This document shows, piece by piece, positions 1-8,829 of a stretch of 64,000 nt of DNA. The position numbers were made by a program, and so were the translations under genes. Position 1 is the stretch's first letter; each line of letters opens with the position of its first letter. The stretch is from Sphingomonas soli NBRC 100801 (GTDB lineage Bacteria; Pseudomonadota; Alphaproteobacteria; Sphingomonadales; Sphingomonadaceae), in contig NZ_BCTZ01000009.1 of NCBI RefSeq assembly GCF_001591025.1, forward strand, positions 248,001-312,000. Reading direction: 5' to 3'. The notes beneath the pieces are model-generated. The model was not told where the DNA came from and did not search any database. It saw only the letters and a program-made list of their open reading frames with translations.

Positions 1-13
1 GCAAAAAGGCAGC

Positions 14-1135
14 ATGATTACCAACGCGACACGCAAAGAGCCCGCCCTGCCCACTGGCGACGAGCTGCAGGTACAGGCGCAGACCTTTTTCCACGATGCG
101 ACGATCTGGATGCAGAGCCATTGGCTCAACATCCTGATCGCCAGCGGAATCGCGATCGCGATCTTCTTCGCGCTCCACGCCGTCCGGCGCTGGGGCCTTC
201 ACATGTGCAAGCGGGGTGCCGGGGTCGCCAACTGGTATTCGATCCTTGGCCGCGCGGTTTCGAAGACCGGCCATTTCTTTATCCTGATGACGTCGATCAA
301 GCTCGTCTCCGGCTATGCCAATCCGCCGGCGATGGTGGCGTCGACGGTCAGCTTTCTCTTCACCATCGCAGCGGTGTTTCAGGCGGCGATATGGTTGCGC
401 GAGTTCATCTTCGGCGCGGTGGAGCACAAGACCAGCCAGGAGGATTATCAGGGCACCGGGCTGAGCAGCGCGATCGGCATTATCCGGATGCTGGTGACCA
501 TTGTGCTCTTCGCGATCGCCACCGTTGTCGTGCTGAGCAATCTGGGCGTGAACGTCACCGGGCTGGTCGCCGGTCTGGGCATCGGCGGCATCGCGATCGG
601 CCTGGCAGCGCAGGGCATCTTCGCCGATCTCTTCGCCGCGCTGGCGATCATCTTCGACAAGCCCTTCCGCATCGGCGACAATATCGCGTTCAGCAGCTCC
701 AAGGGTAAGGTCGAGCGGATCGGGCTAAAATCCACGCGCATCCGCGGGCCCAATGGCGAGGAGCGGATCATCGCCAACAAGAAGCTGCTCGATTACGAAC
801 TGCTCAACAATTCGAACCGCGAATATCGCCGCGTCACGCTGACCATCCGGCTGGCCTATACCACCCCCGGCGAGAAAGCCGCGATGGTGCCCGATATCGT
901 GCGCGCCGCTGTCGAATCCGAGGGGTGCATCTTCGGCAAGGCGTGGCTGGCGGACTTTGCGCAAAGCTCGATGAACTTCGATATCGAGTTCGACAGCCCC
1001 TCCCCCAGCGCCGACGCGGCAGACGAGAAGAAGCACCGCGTGGCGATGGAGATCCTCAAGCGCTTCGACGCGGAGGGGATAAACTTCTTCGCCCCGCTCC
1101 AGGCCGCCCAGGAGAGCGTGGAGCCGGGCGAATAA
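14..1135 (+). CDS. MscS-family mechanosensitive ion channel
   Basis: Inner-membrane channel that releases small solutes when membrane tension rises. The 373-residue protein has several hydrophobic segments in its first half. They end in the glycine/alanine-rich pore helix and beta-domain entry typical of MscS, around residues 177-220 (VAGLGIGGIAIGLAAQG, then FDKPFRIGDNI). It is longer than E. coli MscS (286 residues) because of extra N-terminal membrane segments. The start has a purine-rich AAAAAGGC a few bases upstream. Family confident; ion preference and physiological role unknown. Confidence 0.9.
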   Translation: MITNATRKEPALPTGDELQVQAQTFFHDATIWMQSHWLNILIASGIAIAIFFALHAVRRWGLHMCKRGAGVANWYSILGRAVSKTGHFFILMTSIKLVSGYANPPAMVASTVSFLFTIAAVFQAAIWLREFIFGAVEHKTSQEDYQGTGLSSAIGIIRMLVTIVLFAIATVVVLSNLGVNVTGLVAGLGIGGIAIGLAAQGIFADLFAALAIIFDKPFRIGDNIAFSSSKGKVERIGLKSTRIRGPNGEERIIANKKLLDYELLNNSNREYRRVTLTIRLAYTTPGEKAAMVPDIVRAAVESEGCIFGKAWLADFAQSSMNFDIEFDSPSPSADAADEKKHRVAMEILKRFDAEGINFFAPLQAAQESVEPGE

Positions 1136-1138
1136 AGT

Positions 1139-1621
1139 TCAGGCGGCGTTGGCCAGCGCATGCTGCGCGAGGAAGCCCTGCCAGTTCTTCACGGTAAAGG
1201 CTTCGAGATACTCGGCCTGCATTTCGGGCGTAAGCACTTCGATCATGTTCACGCCTTCGAGCCAGAGCTCGATGACATGGAACGCGCCGCCGCGGCTGCA
1301 CACCTTGACGGGCCAGCCATGGCTCTCTGCGATCGCACGCACTTCCGGGATGCTCTTTTGCGTGGCCATGGCGAAATGCATCGGAGAACCGCCGCTTTGC
1401 CTGCGGATCTCGCCATGCCCGCCCTCTTCGCCTTCGCCCTGCACCAGCACGGTGCCGGCGGGATAGAATTCGATCGCGCTGTTGCGCGCATCGCCGGCCA
1501 TCGCGATCCAGCTACCTTCGATCACCGCCGGGAAGGGCGTAGCGACGCCATCCCATAGCTGGGCGATCACGCTGGCGACGCGCTGCGGATTCTGGGCATC
1601 CGTGGAAACATGGAACAGCAT
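1139..1621 (-). CDS. Conserved hypothetical, VOC-like fold
   Basis: A 160-residue soluble protein. The alternation of short strands and phrases such as FHVIELWLEGVNMIEVLTPEMQ resemble glyoxalase/VOC-superfamily proteins, but I cannot identify a full set of metal ligands. The start is supported by GAGGAGAAG about 5 nt upstream on the minus strand. It converges on the mscS-like gene with a 3-nt gap. No function can be assigned; the VOC assignment is tentative. Confidence 0.6.
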   Translation of the reverse strand: MLFHVSTDAQNPQRVASVIAQLWDGVATPFPAVIEGSWIAMAGDARNSAIEFYPAGTVLVQGEGEEGGHGEIRRQSGGSPMHFAMATQKSIPEVRAIAESHGWPVKVCSRGGAFHVIELWLEGVNMIEVLTPEMQAEYLEAFTVKNWQGFLAQHALANAA

Positions 1622-1748
1622 CGGTCTTCTCCTCGGTCTTTCGTTGGCTGCGAAAGACCATGGAGGCCGCTGGCCGCGCCACCATGGCGCGACGGACTCG
1701 ACGAAGATGCGACCTGGAGGCTGATCGGGTGAAAGGGAAGTACACGTT

Positions 1749-1830
1749 CGTCATCCCCGCCGAAGCGGGGACCCAGGGTTACAGGCGACGCCGGTCTTGG
1801 CTCTGGGTCCCCGCTTTCGCGGGGATGACG
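1749..1830. repeat. REP-type palindromic repeat pair
   Basis: Outer arms CGTCATCCCC and GGGGATGACG face each other across about 60 bp, and each arm carries its own small hairpin (CCCCGCCGAAGCGGGG; CCCCGCTTTCGCGGGG). The same element recurs elsewhere in this window in intergenic gaps. It occupies most of the interval between the VOC-like gene and putA. Probably a dispersed REP/BIME-like element. Confidence 0.85.
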
Positions 1831-1871
1831 GAGAGTATTTGGTGGAGTGACGGAGCTATTCGCGACCGCCG

Positions 1872-4844
1872 CTAGATTCCACCCTCATCCAGCGACAGCA
1901 GCGTCGCATTACCGCCCGCGCTGGTGGTGTCGACCGATACCGAACGTTCGGCGCAGAAGCGGTGGAGGTAGTGCGGGCCGCCCGCCTTGGGGCCGGTGCC
2001 CGAGAGGCCCTCGCCGCCAAAGGGCTGACTGCCCACCACCGCACCGATCATCGAGCGGTTGATGTAGAGATTGCCGACCTTCGCCCGCGCCTCGGCCACT
2101 TCCCCCGAGCGGGCGATGCGGCTGTGGAGGCCCATGGTGAGGCCGAAGCCCTTGGCGTTCACGCGGTCGATCGTCTCGGTCAGCTGGCCTGCGGGCCAGG
2201 TGGCGACGTGGAGGATCGGGCCGAACCATTCGGCGGTCAGCTCCTCGATCGCGTCGATGCGGATCAGGGTGGGCGGCACGAACAGGCCGTTTGCTGGCAC
2301 GGGGACCGTCTTCAGCCACTTGCCCTTCACGCCCTCGCGATAGCCCATCAGCCGCTCATAGGCCGGCTTGTCGATCACCGGGCCGACATCGGTGCGCGGA
2401 TCGCCGGGATCGCCGATCACCAGCAACTCCATCGCCCCGCGCAGCATCTCGATGACGTTCTCGGCGATCTCCTCCTGCAGCAGGAGGAGCCGGAGCGCCG
2501 AGCAGCGCTGGCCAGCCGAGCGGAAGGATGAGGTGAGCACATCGGCCACGACCTGTTCGGGCAACGCGGTCGAATCGACGATCATCGCGTTGATCCCGCC
2601 GGTCTCGGCGATCAGCGGCACCAGCGGGCGATTGTCGTCCTCCAGCAGCGCCTTTGCGATCTTGCGCGCGGTAGGCGTCGAGCCGGTAAAGGCGACGCCC
2701 GCGATGCGCGGATCGGCAGTGAGCGCCGCGCCCACTTCCGGGCCGCCGGGGACGAGGATCAGCGCATCGGCAGGCACGCCCGCCTGATGCGCCAGACGTA
2801 CCGCGGCACGCGCAATCTCGGGGGTTTGCGGCGCGGGCTTGGCCACCACGGTGTTGCCCGTTACCAGCGCTGCCACGCACTGGCCGAGGAAGATCGCGAG
2901 CGGGAAGTTCCACGGCGCGATCGTGGCCCATACGCCGCGGCCCTCAAGCCGCATCTCGTTGCGCTCGCCGGTCGGACCGGGCAGCACGATCGGCGCCATG
3001 TCGTCCCGCGCGCGCATCGCATAGTAACGGCAGAAATCGGCGGCTTCGCGCACTTCGCCCAGCGCATCCGGAATGGTCTTGTACGCTTCCTTGACCGCCA
3101 GCCCCATCAATTCGATGCGGTTGTCCTCGAGCAGATCGGCCAGCCGCTCCATGACCTGCGCACGCTGCGCGACGCTGGTGGCGGACCAATCGGCGAACGC
3201 CGCCTGCGCGGCAGTCACGCTGTCCGCCACCGAGCCTTTCCAAGCGCCCTGAGGCGTGAAGGGCGTCGCCTTGATCGCGGCGGCGGTCTCGGCGAGGATT
3301 TCCTTTTCCTGCAGGTCGATACCCGCCGAATTCTTCCACGCACCGAACAGATCCCTAGGCAGCGGGATGCTCGGATGCCGCGTGCCGCCAATGGCCGAGA
3401 TTTTCTCGACCGGATCAGCGAGCAATTCCGCTTCGCTCAGCCCCTCATCGGCAAGCTGATGGACGAAGCTCGAATTGGCACCATTCTCCAACAGACGGCG
3501 GACCAGATAGGCGAGCAGATCGCGGTGCCCCCCGACGGGCGCATAGATGCGGCACTTGTAGCCCTCTTCGCGGACCAACCGCTCATAGAGGCCCTCGCCC
3601 ATGCCATGAAGCCGCTGGAACTCGAAATTGCGATCATCACACGCCCATTCGAGGATCGTCGCGACGGTAAGTGCATTGTGGCTGGCAAAGGCGGGGACGA
3701 TGTTCTTCGCGTCCAGCATGTCGCGCGCGCAGGCCAGGTACGATACGTCCGTGGCCGCCTTGCGGGTGAAGAGCGGGTAATCCGAAAGCCCCTCGACCTG
3801 GGTGCGCTTGATCTCGCTGTCCCAATAGGCGCCCTTGACCAGCCGGACGTTCATCGGGCGACCTAGACCGTCGGCCCAAGCGATCACCGCGCGGCAGCGC
3901 TTGCCATAGCCCTGCACGGCCATGCCGAAACCGTCCCAGCCCTTGAGCTCGGGCCGCTTGGCCACGGCGCCGATAATGTCCAGGCTCATCTCCAGCCGCT
4001 CGCTCTCCTCGGCATCGACGGTGAGAGGAATCCCCTGTGCACAGGCTTCGGAGGCGAGCTGTGCGAGCATGTCCGTCAGTTCGGGCACGCATTTGTCATA
4101 CTGGCCGACCTCATAGCGCGGGTGCAGCGCGGAGAGTTTCACCGAGATCGAATGGCCTGCTTTGGGATCCTGCCCCACTGCGCGGATCGCGCCGAAATAG
4201 GCTTCAAAATAGCGCTCGGCATCCGCCTTGGTCCGCGCCGCCTCGCCCAGCATGTCGAAGCTCGCCGTGAATCCGGCATTTTCGGGCTTCTTCATCCGCT
4301 TCATCGCTTCATCGATGGTGCGGCCCATCACAAAGACCTCGCCCATCATCTTCATCGCGGCACCCACCGCCTGGCGGACAAAGGGCTCGCCCGCGCGCGC
4401 GATCAGCCGCCTGAGCGCGCCGCCGCTCTCGCCGCCCACCACCGCGCGGCCCAACACCAGCCCCCAGGTCGCCGAATTGACGAGCAGCGAGTTTGACTTG
4501 CCGGCATGCGCCTTCCAGTCGGCATCTCCCATCTTGTCTGCGATCAGCAGATCGGCCGTCTCGGGATCAGGCACGCGGAGGAATGCTTCGGCCAGCGACA
4601 GAAGCGCCACGCCCTCAGACGAATTGAGCCGATACTCCTGCAGGAACTGGTTCACCCAGCCTTTATTCTGTGCCGCGCGCAGATCGGCGAGCAGCCCCAG
4701 CGCATGCCCCATCACGCGCCCGCGCGACTCGGGTGCGAGTCGCGCGCGCTCCAGAAGCGGCTTTAGAACATCGGGTTCGCTCGCACGGTGCAACTTCTTC
4801 ATGGCTTGCCGAGGGGCGGACGCTACGTCAGATGACATTTTCAT
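1872..4844 (-). CDS. putA: Bifunctional proline dehydrogenase / L-glutamate-gamma-semialdehyde dehydrogenase PutA
   Basis: Oxidises proline to glutamate in two steps: an FAD-dependent proline dehydrogenase domain (roughly residues 130-440), then an NAD-dependent aldehyde dehydrogenase domain (roughly 520-970). The catalytic Cys lies in SAGQRCSALR near residue 781, preceded by AETGGINAMIV with the general-base Glu. At about 990 residues it matches the short PutA class and lacks the N-terminal ribbon-helix-helix repressor domain and extra C-terminal domain of E. coli PutA (1320). I chose ATG 4844 (MKMSSDVA) over an in-frame ATG 18 codons upstream because GAGAA precedes it and the longer start has no ribosome binding site. 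Divergent from the MaoC gene. Confidence 0.95.
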   Translation of the reverse strand: MKMSSDVASAPRQAMKKLHRASEPDVLKPLLERARLAPESRGRVMGHALGLLADLRAAQNKGWVNQFLQEYRLNSSEGVALLSLAEAFLRVPDPETADLLIADKMGDADWKAHAGKSNSLLVNSATWGLVLGRAVVGGESGGALRRLIARAGEPFVRQAVGAAMKMMGEVFVMGRTIDEAMKRMKKPENAGFTASFDMLGEAARTKADAERYFEAYFGAIRAVGQDPKAGHSISVKLSALHPRYEVGQYDKCVPELTDMLAQLASEACAQGIPLTVDAEESERLEMSLDIIGAVAKRPELKGWDGFGMAVQGYGKRCRAVIAWADGLGRPMNVRLVKGAYWDSEIKRTQVEGLSDYPLFTRKAATDVSYLACARDMLDAKNIVPAFASHNALTVATILEWACDDRNFEFQRLHGMGEGLYERLVREEGYKCRIYAPVGGHRDLLAYLVRRLLENGANSSFVHQLADEGLSEAELLADPVEKISAIGGTRHPSIPLPRDLFGAWKNSAGIDLQEKEILAETAAAIKATPFTPQGAWKGSVADSVTAAQAAFADWSATSVAQRAQVMERLADLLEDNRIELMGLAVKEAYKTIPDALGEVREAADFCRYYAMRARDDMAPIVLPGPTGERNEMRLEGRGVWATIAPWNFPLAIFLGQCVAALVTGNTVVAKPAPQTPEIARAAVRLAHQAGVPADALILVPGGPEVGAALTADPRIAGVAFTGSTPTARKIAKALLEDDNRPLVPLIAETGGINAMIVDSTALPEQVVADVLTSSFRSAGQRCSALRLLLLQEEIAENVIEMLRGAMELLVIGDPGDPRTDVGPVIDKPAYERLMGYREGVKGKWLKTVPVPANGLFVPPTLIRIDAIEELTAEWFGPILHVATWPAGQLTETIDRVNAKGFGLTMGLHSRIARSGEVAEARAKVGNLYINRSMIGAVVGSQPFGGEGLSGTGPKAGGPHYLHRFCAERSVSVDTTSAGGNATLLSLDEGGI

Positions 4845-4935
4845 ATTCTCGGTCTTGCGAGGCTTGCGGGAGCCCCGGCAGGTTCTTAGGGATGCCATGC
4901 GCTATGCGAGAAACGCGCGCGGAGGGATAGTCTCT

Positions 4936-5391
4936 GTGGATACGATCACGATCGAGCAGCTGGCCCAGAGCATCGGCACCGAGCGCGTGTCCGACTGGGT
5001 CGAAGTGACACAGAAGATGATCGATACCTTCGCCGACGCCACCGGCGACCACCAGTTCATCCATGTCGATCCCGTCCGCGCCGCGCAGACTCCGTTCGGC
5101 GGCACGATCGCGCATGGCTTCCTGTCGCTCTCGCTGATGCCGATGCTGGCCGCCCGAACGCACACGCCCGCCATCGCAGGCGTGAAGATGGGCGTGAATT
5201 ATGGCGGCAACAAAACCCGCTTCATGCAGCCCGTACGCTCAGGCAAGCGCGTCCGCGGCCGCTTCAAGCTGCTCTCCCTAACCGAGCGCAAGCCCGGCGT
5301 TTGGGAGCAGATCAACGAATTCACGCTTGAGATCGAAGGCGAGCAAAAGCCGGCCTTGATCGCCGAGTGGATCAGCCTGATTTACGTTTAA
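4936..5391 (+). CDS. MaoC-family (hot-dog fold) enoyl-CoA hydratase
   Basis: A 151-residue MaoC-like dehydratase. The family active-site signature is clear: FADATGDHQFIHVDP (catalytic Asp/His) followed by FGGTIAHGFLSLSL. Such proteins hydrate enoyl-CoA substrates. The start is GTG 4936, with GGAGGG nine bases upstream; reading further upstream would run antisense into putA. It precedes a thiolase by about 90 bp, so a shared fatty acyl-CoA role is plausible. Confidence 0.88.
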   Translation: MDTITIEQLAQSIGTERVSDWVEVTQKMIDTFADATGDHQFIHVDPVRAAQTPFGGTIAHGFLSLSLMPMLAARTHTPAIAGVKMGVNYGGNKTRFMQPVRSGKRVRGRFKLLSLTERKPGVWEQINEFTLEIEGEQKPALIAEWISLIYV

Positions 5392-5394
5392 CCC

Positions 5395-5460
5395 CATCAT
5401 CCTGCCGGCGACCGCTGGCATCCATGCTGCATGAGACCCCAGCGTTCGCTGGGGTGACGA
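5395..5460. repeat. REP-like palindrome between MaoC and thiolase genes
   Basis: Contains CATCATCC on the left and a hairpin CCCCAGCG-TTC-GCTGGGG followed by TGACG on the right. This is a diverged version of the GTCATCCC/GGGATGAC repeat seen elsewhere in the window. It begins 3 bp after the MaoC stop and may also act as an mRNA 3'-end structure. Confidence 0.65.
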
Positions 5461-5481
5461 GTTAGAGAAGAGAGAAAGCCA

Positions 5482-6660
5482 ATGTCCCGTACCGCAGTCA
5501 TCGTCTCCACTGCCCGCACGCCGATCGGCCGCGCCTATCGCGGGGCGTTCAACAATCTGCCCGCCCCGACGCTTGGCAGCCATTCGGTGAAGGCCGCAGT
5601 CGAGCGCGCCGGGATCGAAGGCGGCCAGATCGACGATCTCGTCTTCGGCGCCGCACTCCAGCAGGGCAGCACCGCTGGCAACATCGCTCGCCAGGTCGCG
5701 CTCCGCGCCGGGCTGCCCACCACGGTTTCGGGCATGTCGATCGATCGCCAGTGCGCATCGGGCCTGATGGCGATCGCCACCGCCGCCAAGCAGATCATCG
5801 TCGACAATATGGACATCACCGTCGGCGGCGGGCTTGAATCGATCAGCCTGGTCCAGACGCCGCAGATGCGCGTCCAGCCCGATCCCGAGCTCCTGGCGAT
5901 GCACAATGATGTGTATATGCCGATGCTGCAGACCGCCGAAGTCGTCGCCGCGCGCTATGGCATCAGCCGCGATCGCTGCGACGAATATGCCCTCCAGTCG
6001 CAGCAGCGCACCGCCGCCGCGCAGGCCGCCGGCAAGTTCGACGACGAAATCGTGCCGGTCACCGCGACGATGAACGTCGTGAACAAGGAGACCAAGGAAG
6101 TCAGCCAGAAGGAAGTGACGCTCACCAAGGATGAAGGCAATCGCGCCGACACCACGCTCGAGGGCCTGAAGTCGCTCCAGCCGGTCCTGCCGAACGGCAC
6201 GGTGACTGCGGGCAACGCCTCGCAGCTTTCGGACGGCTCCTCGGCCAGCGTGCTGATGGAAGAAAGGCTCGCCTCGCAGCGCGGCCTCACCCCGCTGGGG
6301 CGCTATGTCGGCATGGCAGTGGCGGGCACCAAGCCCGACGAGATGGGCATCGGCCCGGTCTATGCCGTCCCCGCCTTGCTCAAGCGCTTCGGCCTCAAGA
6401 TGGAAGATATCGGCCTGTGGGAGCTGAACGAAGCGTTCGCCGTGCAGGTGCTTTACTGTCAGGACGTGCTGGGCATCCCGAATGAGCTGCTGAACGTCAA
6501 TGGCGGCTCGATCTCGATCGGCCACCCCTATGGCATGACCGGCGCACGCTGCACCGGCCACGCGCTGATCGAAGGCAAGCGCCGCGGCGCGAAATATGTC
6601 GTCGTCACGATGTGCGTCGGCGGCGGCATGGGCGCGGCAGGGCTGTTCGAGGTTCTGTAA
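5482..6660 (+). CDS. Acetyl-CoA acyltransferase (thiolase)
   Basis: Thiolase of 392 residues, the usual length for the family. It has the acylated nucleophile in [11 protein letters not shown] (Cys near residue 91), the His motif in [16 protein letters not shown] and the second active-site Cys in [15 protein letters not shown]. It condenses or cleaves acyl-CoA thioesters in beta-oxidation or PHB precursor supply. The start is supported by AGAGAAGAGAGAAAG just upstream. Degradative versus biosynthetic preference cannot be fixed from sequence. A strong terminator follows. Confidence 0.93.
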   Translation: MSRTAVIVSTARTPIGRAYRGAFNNLPAPTLGSHSVKAAVERAGIEGGQIDDLVFGAALQQGSTAGNIARQVALRAGLPTTVSGMSIDRQCASGLMAIATAAKQIIVDNMDITVGGGLESISLVQTPQMRVQPDPELLAMHNDVYMPMLQTAEVVAARYGISRDRCDEYALQSQQRTAAAQAAGKFDDEIVPVTATMNVVNKETKEVSQKEVTLTKDEGNRADTTLEGLKSLQPVLPNGTVTAGNASQLSDGSSASVLMEERLASQRGLTPLGRYVGMAVAGTKPDEMGIGPVYAVPALLKRFGLKMEDIGLWELNEAFAVQVLYCQDVLGIPNELLNVNGGSISIGHPYGMTGARCTGHALIEGKRRGAKYVVVTMCVGGGMGAAGLFEVL

Positions 6661-6710
6661 GGCGCCTCCGCCCCTCCCGCTTGATGGGAGGCGATCAAGG
6701 CGAAGTTTGA

Positions 6711-6741
6711 AAGGGCCGGGGCTCGATCCCCGGCCTTTTCT
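6711..6741 (+). terminator. Rho-independent terminator after thiolase
   Basis: Perfect 8-bp stem GGCCGGGG / CCCCGGCC with a 6-nt loop (CTCGAT), followed by TTTTCT. It lies 50 bp after the thiolase stop. Confidence 0.85.
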
Positions 6742-6823
6742 GTTGCGCGTCCGGACCGCTCCGCTCGAACTCCCCTCCCTTGCAAGGGGGGCGAAGCACG
6801 CATCGGCTCTTGTCACTTTCGTA

Positions 6824-6847
6824 ACAGGTGTTAGCGATAACAGCTGT
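6824..6847. promoter_or_regulatory. LacI-type operator palindrome upstream of the glucokinase-like gene
   Basis: The core TGTTAGCGATAACA (6829-6842) has perfect TGTTA/TAACA arms around a central CG, the layout expected of LacI-family operators. The symmetry extends imperfectly to 24 bp (ACAGG...AGCTGT). It ends 38 bp before the gene start, and a TTGTCA at 6810-6815 could be a -35 element, so binding there would probably interfere with transcription. The regulator is not in this window. Confidence 0.6.
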
Positions 6848-6885
6848 GCACTTCCGTAATGGAAGGCACGAAGGGAGAGGGCTGC

Positions 6886-7833
6886 ATGGGCGAGCTGGCG
6901 CTGGTGGCCGATATCGGCCGCCAATCGGTGCGGTTTGGATTGACCGGCGGAGACGCGGGGCTGGAGCCGCGCGATGTGCGCCGATTCATGACCTGCGACC
7001 ACCCGACCTTCACCAGCGCTCTGGTTGCCTATCTCACCGCCGTTGGCCTCCGCGAAGCGCGCCTGCCCAGCGTGCTGGCTGTGGCGGGCGCCGCACGCGG
7101 GGACCTTATCAACCTGACCGGCAGCCGCTGGTATATCTCGCTATCGGGTGTGGAGGCAGTGCTGCGGGCGCCGCCGCGCGCACTCAACGAATGCGCGGCC
7201 AACGCGCTGGCGCTCACGCTTCTGCCCGATTCCGCCTTCACCCGGCTCCACGGGCCCCATCCCCGCGCGGTGGAGTCCGGCGGGAATTATCTCGTGATCG
7301 GGGTCGGCACCGGTCTGGGCGTCGCAGCGCTGACCAGCGCCGGGGGCCGTATTACGCCGGTGCAAAGCGAGGCCGGACATATGAACTTCGCTGCCGTCAC
7401 CCCGGACGAGCGCAAGTTCGCCGATTTCTGCGCGAAGAAGAGGCACGCCCCCGATGTCGAAATGCTGCTGAGCGCCCCCGGGCTGCTGCTCGCTTATGAG
7501 GCCTTGTCGGATGGCCATAAGCTCGCCCGACCCGAGGACGTGACCCGCGCCATTGGGCGCGACCCGGTGGCGACGGCGGTCGTCCGGATGTTCACGCAGC
7601 ATCTGGGCAGTTTCGCCGGCGATCTCGCAATGGCGTTCGGCGCGTGGGATGGGGTGTTCTTCACCGGCGCGATCGCGCGCGCGCTGCAGTCGCAGCTCGC
7701 CGAGCCCGATCTTCGCCACCGGATGGAAAGCAAGGCCGCGTTCCGCCGCCAGCTTTCCGAAGTTCCCCTGGCACTCGTCAACCGTAACGATCTGGAATTG
7801 CTGGGCGCAGCGGCGGCTTTGGGGAACGCCTGA
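6886..7833 (+). CDS. Glucokinase-family (Glk) protein with altered active site
   Basis: A 315-residue member of the Glk family (non-ROK hexokinase fold). The second phosphate loop (VIGVGTGLGVAAL) and the glucose-contacting Glu/His (SEAGH, residues 162 and 165) and Glu192 (VEMLLSAPGL) are present. However, the first phosphate motif, normally DxGGTN, reads DIGRQS (residues 9-14), and the catalytic Asp of the usual NDF motif is Glu102 (NEC). These changes suggest weak or altered kinase activity, or a sensing role. The start is ATG 6886 with AAGGGAGAGG 5 nt upstream; an earlier in-frame ATG (6859) lacks a site. A LacI-type operator lies upstream. Confidence 0.8.
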   Translation: MGELALVADIGRQSVRFGLTGGDAGLEPRDVRRFMTCDHPTFTSALVAYLTAVGLREARLPSVLAVAGAARGDLINLTGSRWYISLSGVEAVLRAPPRALNECAANALALTLLPDSAFTRLHGPHPRAVESGGNYLVIGVGTGLGVAALTSAGGRITPVQSEAGHMNFAAVTPDERKFADFCAKKRHAPDVEMLLSAPGLLLAYEALSDGHKLARPEDVTRAIGRDPVATAVVRMFTQHLGSFAGDLAMAFGAWDGVFFTGAIARALQSQLAEPDLRHRMESKAAFRRQLSEVPLALVNRNDLELLGAAAALGNA

Positions 7834-7881
7834 CCGGGGCGCTCGTTACTTGGGGACACCCCAGTCTCGAGGAGCCCCCAC

Positions 7882-8364
7882 GTGGCCGACACTGCCGAAC
7901 TCAAAGCCGATCTGTGGAAGAAGCTGGCCGACAGCCCATTTTTGATGATGGGCCTGATGGAAAGCCACGAGCATCATATCCCGATCACCGCGCAGCTCGA
8001 CGAGGAACAGGTCGACACGTTGTTCTTCTTCATCGGCAAGGACAATCGCCTCGCCAAGGGCGGCAGGGCGATGGCGCATTTCATCTCGAAAGGGCATGAC
8101 TATTTCGCCTGCTTCGACGGCGATGCGACGATCGACAATGATCTCGCCCAGATCGAAAAACTGTGGAATCCGCAAGTCGAGGCCTGGTTTCCCGGCGGCA
8201 AGGACGATCCCAATCTTGCGCTGCTGCGCTTTGACATCGACAGCGCCGAACTGTGGGAGACCGATATGAGCCTAACCGGCAAGCTCAAGATGCTATTCGG
8301 AGGCAAGGTGAAGAGCGACGAGAGCGGCAGCCATGCCGTGGTCGGGACAACGGCGGAGGGCTGA
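7882..8364 (+). CDS. Pyridoxamine 5'-phosphate oxidase-family stress protein
   Basis: A 160-residue split-barrel flavin-binding-fold protein of the general-stress type. Phrases such as HIPITAQLDEEQVDTLFFFIGKD and HFISKGHDYFACFDGDATI, and LWNPQVEAWFPGGKDDPN, match the family that PGAP usually calls general stress protein. It starts at GTG with GAGGAG about 7 nt upstream. It follows the glucokinase-like gene by 48 bp on the same strand. Ligand and reaction are unknown. Confidence 0.8.
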   Translation: MADTAELKADLWKKLADSPFLMMGLMESHEHHIPITAQLDEEQVDTLFFFIGKDNRLAKGGRAMAHFISKGHDYFACFDGDATIDNDLAQIEKLWNPQVEAWFPGGKDDPNLALLRFDIDSAELWETDMSLTGKLKMLFGGKVKSDESGSHAVVGTTAEG

Positions 8365-8446
8365 TCCCCTGCCTAAATCCCCGGCGAGCGGCGGGATGGC
8401 CACCGCATGGCTTGACCCCCTGAAAGACGCGGGCCAACCATCAACC

Positions 8447-8818
8447 ATGGGACAAAGCCTCGCACATCGCATCCGGACCGAAGCACACGCCGTGTGGCTG
8501 GCCGCGCGCGATCCGCGCACACCGCTGGCGGCCAAGCTGGTGGGACTGTTTGTCGCGGCCTACGCCCTGTCGCCGATCGACCTGATCCCCGATTTCATTC
8601 CGGTAATCGGCCTGCTCGATGATGCGGTGATGATCCCTCTCGGCATCTGGCTGTTCGAAAAACTCGTCCCAGCCGATCTGATGACCGAGCACCGCGCCCG
8701 CGCAGCGATCGAGACCGAGCGTCCGGTAAGTCTGTTTGGGATCGCGATCATCGTCGCGATCTGGGCGGGGATCGCGTGGTTCGTATGGAGCGTGATCGCA
8801 ACCAGCAGTTACGAGTGA
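8447..8818 (+). CDS. DUF1232 (YkvA-type) membrane protein
   Basis: About 124 residues with the DUF1232 hallmark LVGLFVAAYALSPIDLIPDF followed by a short loop and VIGLLDD. A C-terminal hydrophobic segment (FGIAIIVAIWAGIAWFVW) anchors it in the membrane. Earlier in-frame ATGs exist at 8396 and 8333, but their extra residues look unlike the family; no start has a strong ribosome binding site. Function unknown for the family. Confidence 0.8.
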   Translation: MGQSLAHRIRTEAHAVWLAARDPRTPLAAKLVGLFVAAYALSPIDLIPDFIPVIGLLDDAVMIPLGIWLFEKLVPADLMTEHRARAAIETERPVSLFGIAIIVAIWAGIAWFVWSVIATSSYE

Positions 8819-8829
8819 CGCGGCGCGGC

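Noticed and set aside
1749..1830. CRISPR repeat array
   Set aside because: The palindromes are scattered singly in gene gaps, not evenly spaced with unique spacers; no cas genes are present.
4845..4898. Longer PutA N-terminus from ATG 4898
   Set aside because: No ribosome binding site; the extra 18 residues are Arg-rich and lie outside the family alignment.
5278..7002. 574-codon minus-strand frame across thiolase
   Set aside because: Covers parts of two well-supported plus-strand genes and reads as low-complexity Arg/Ala sequence.
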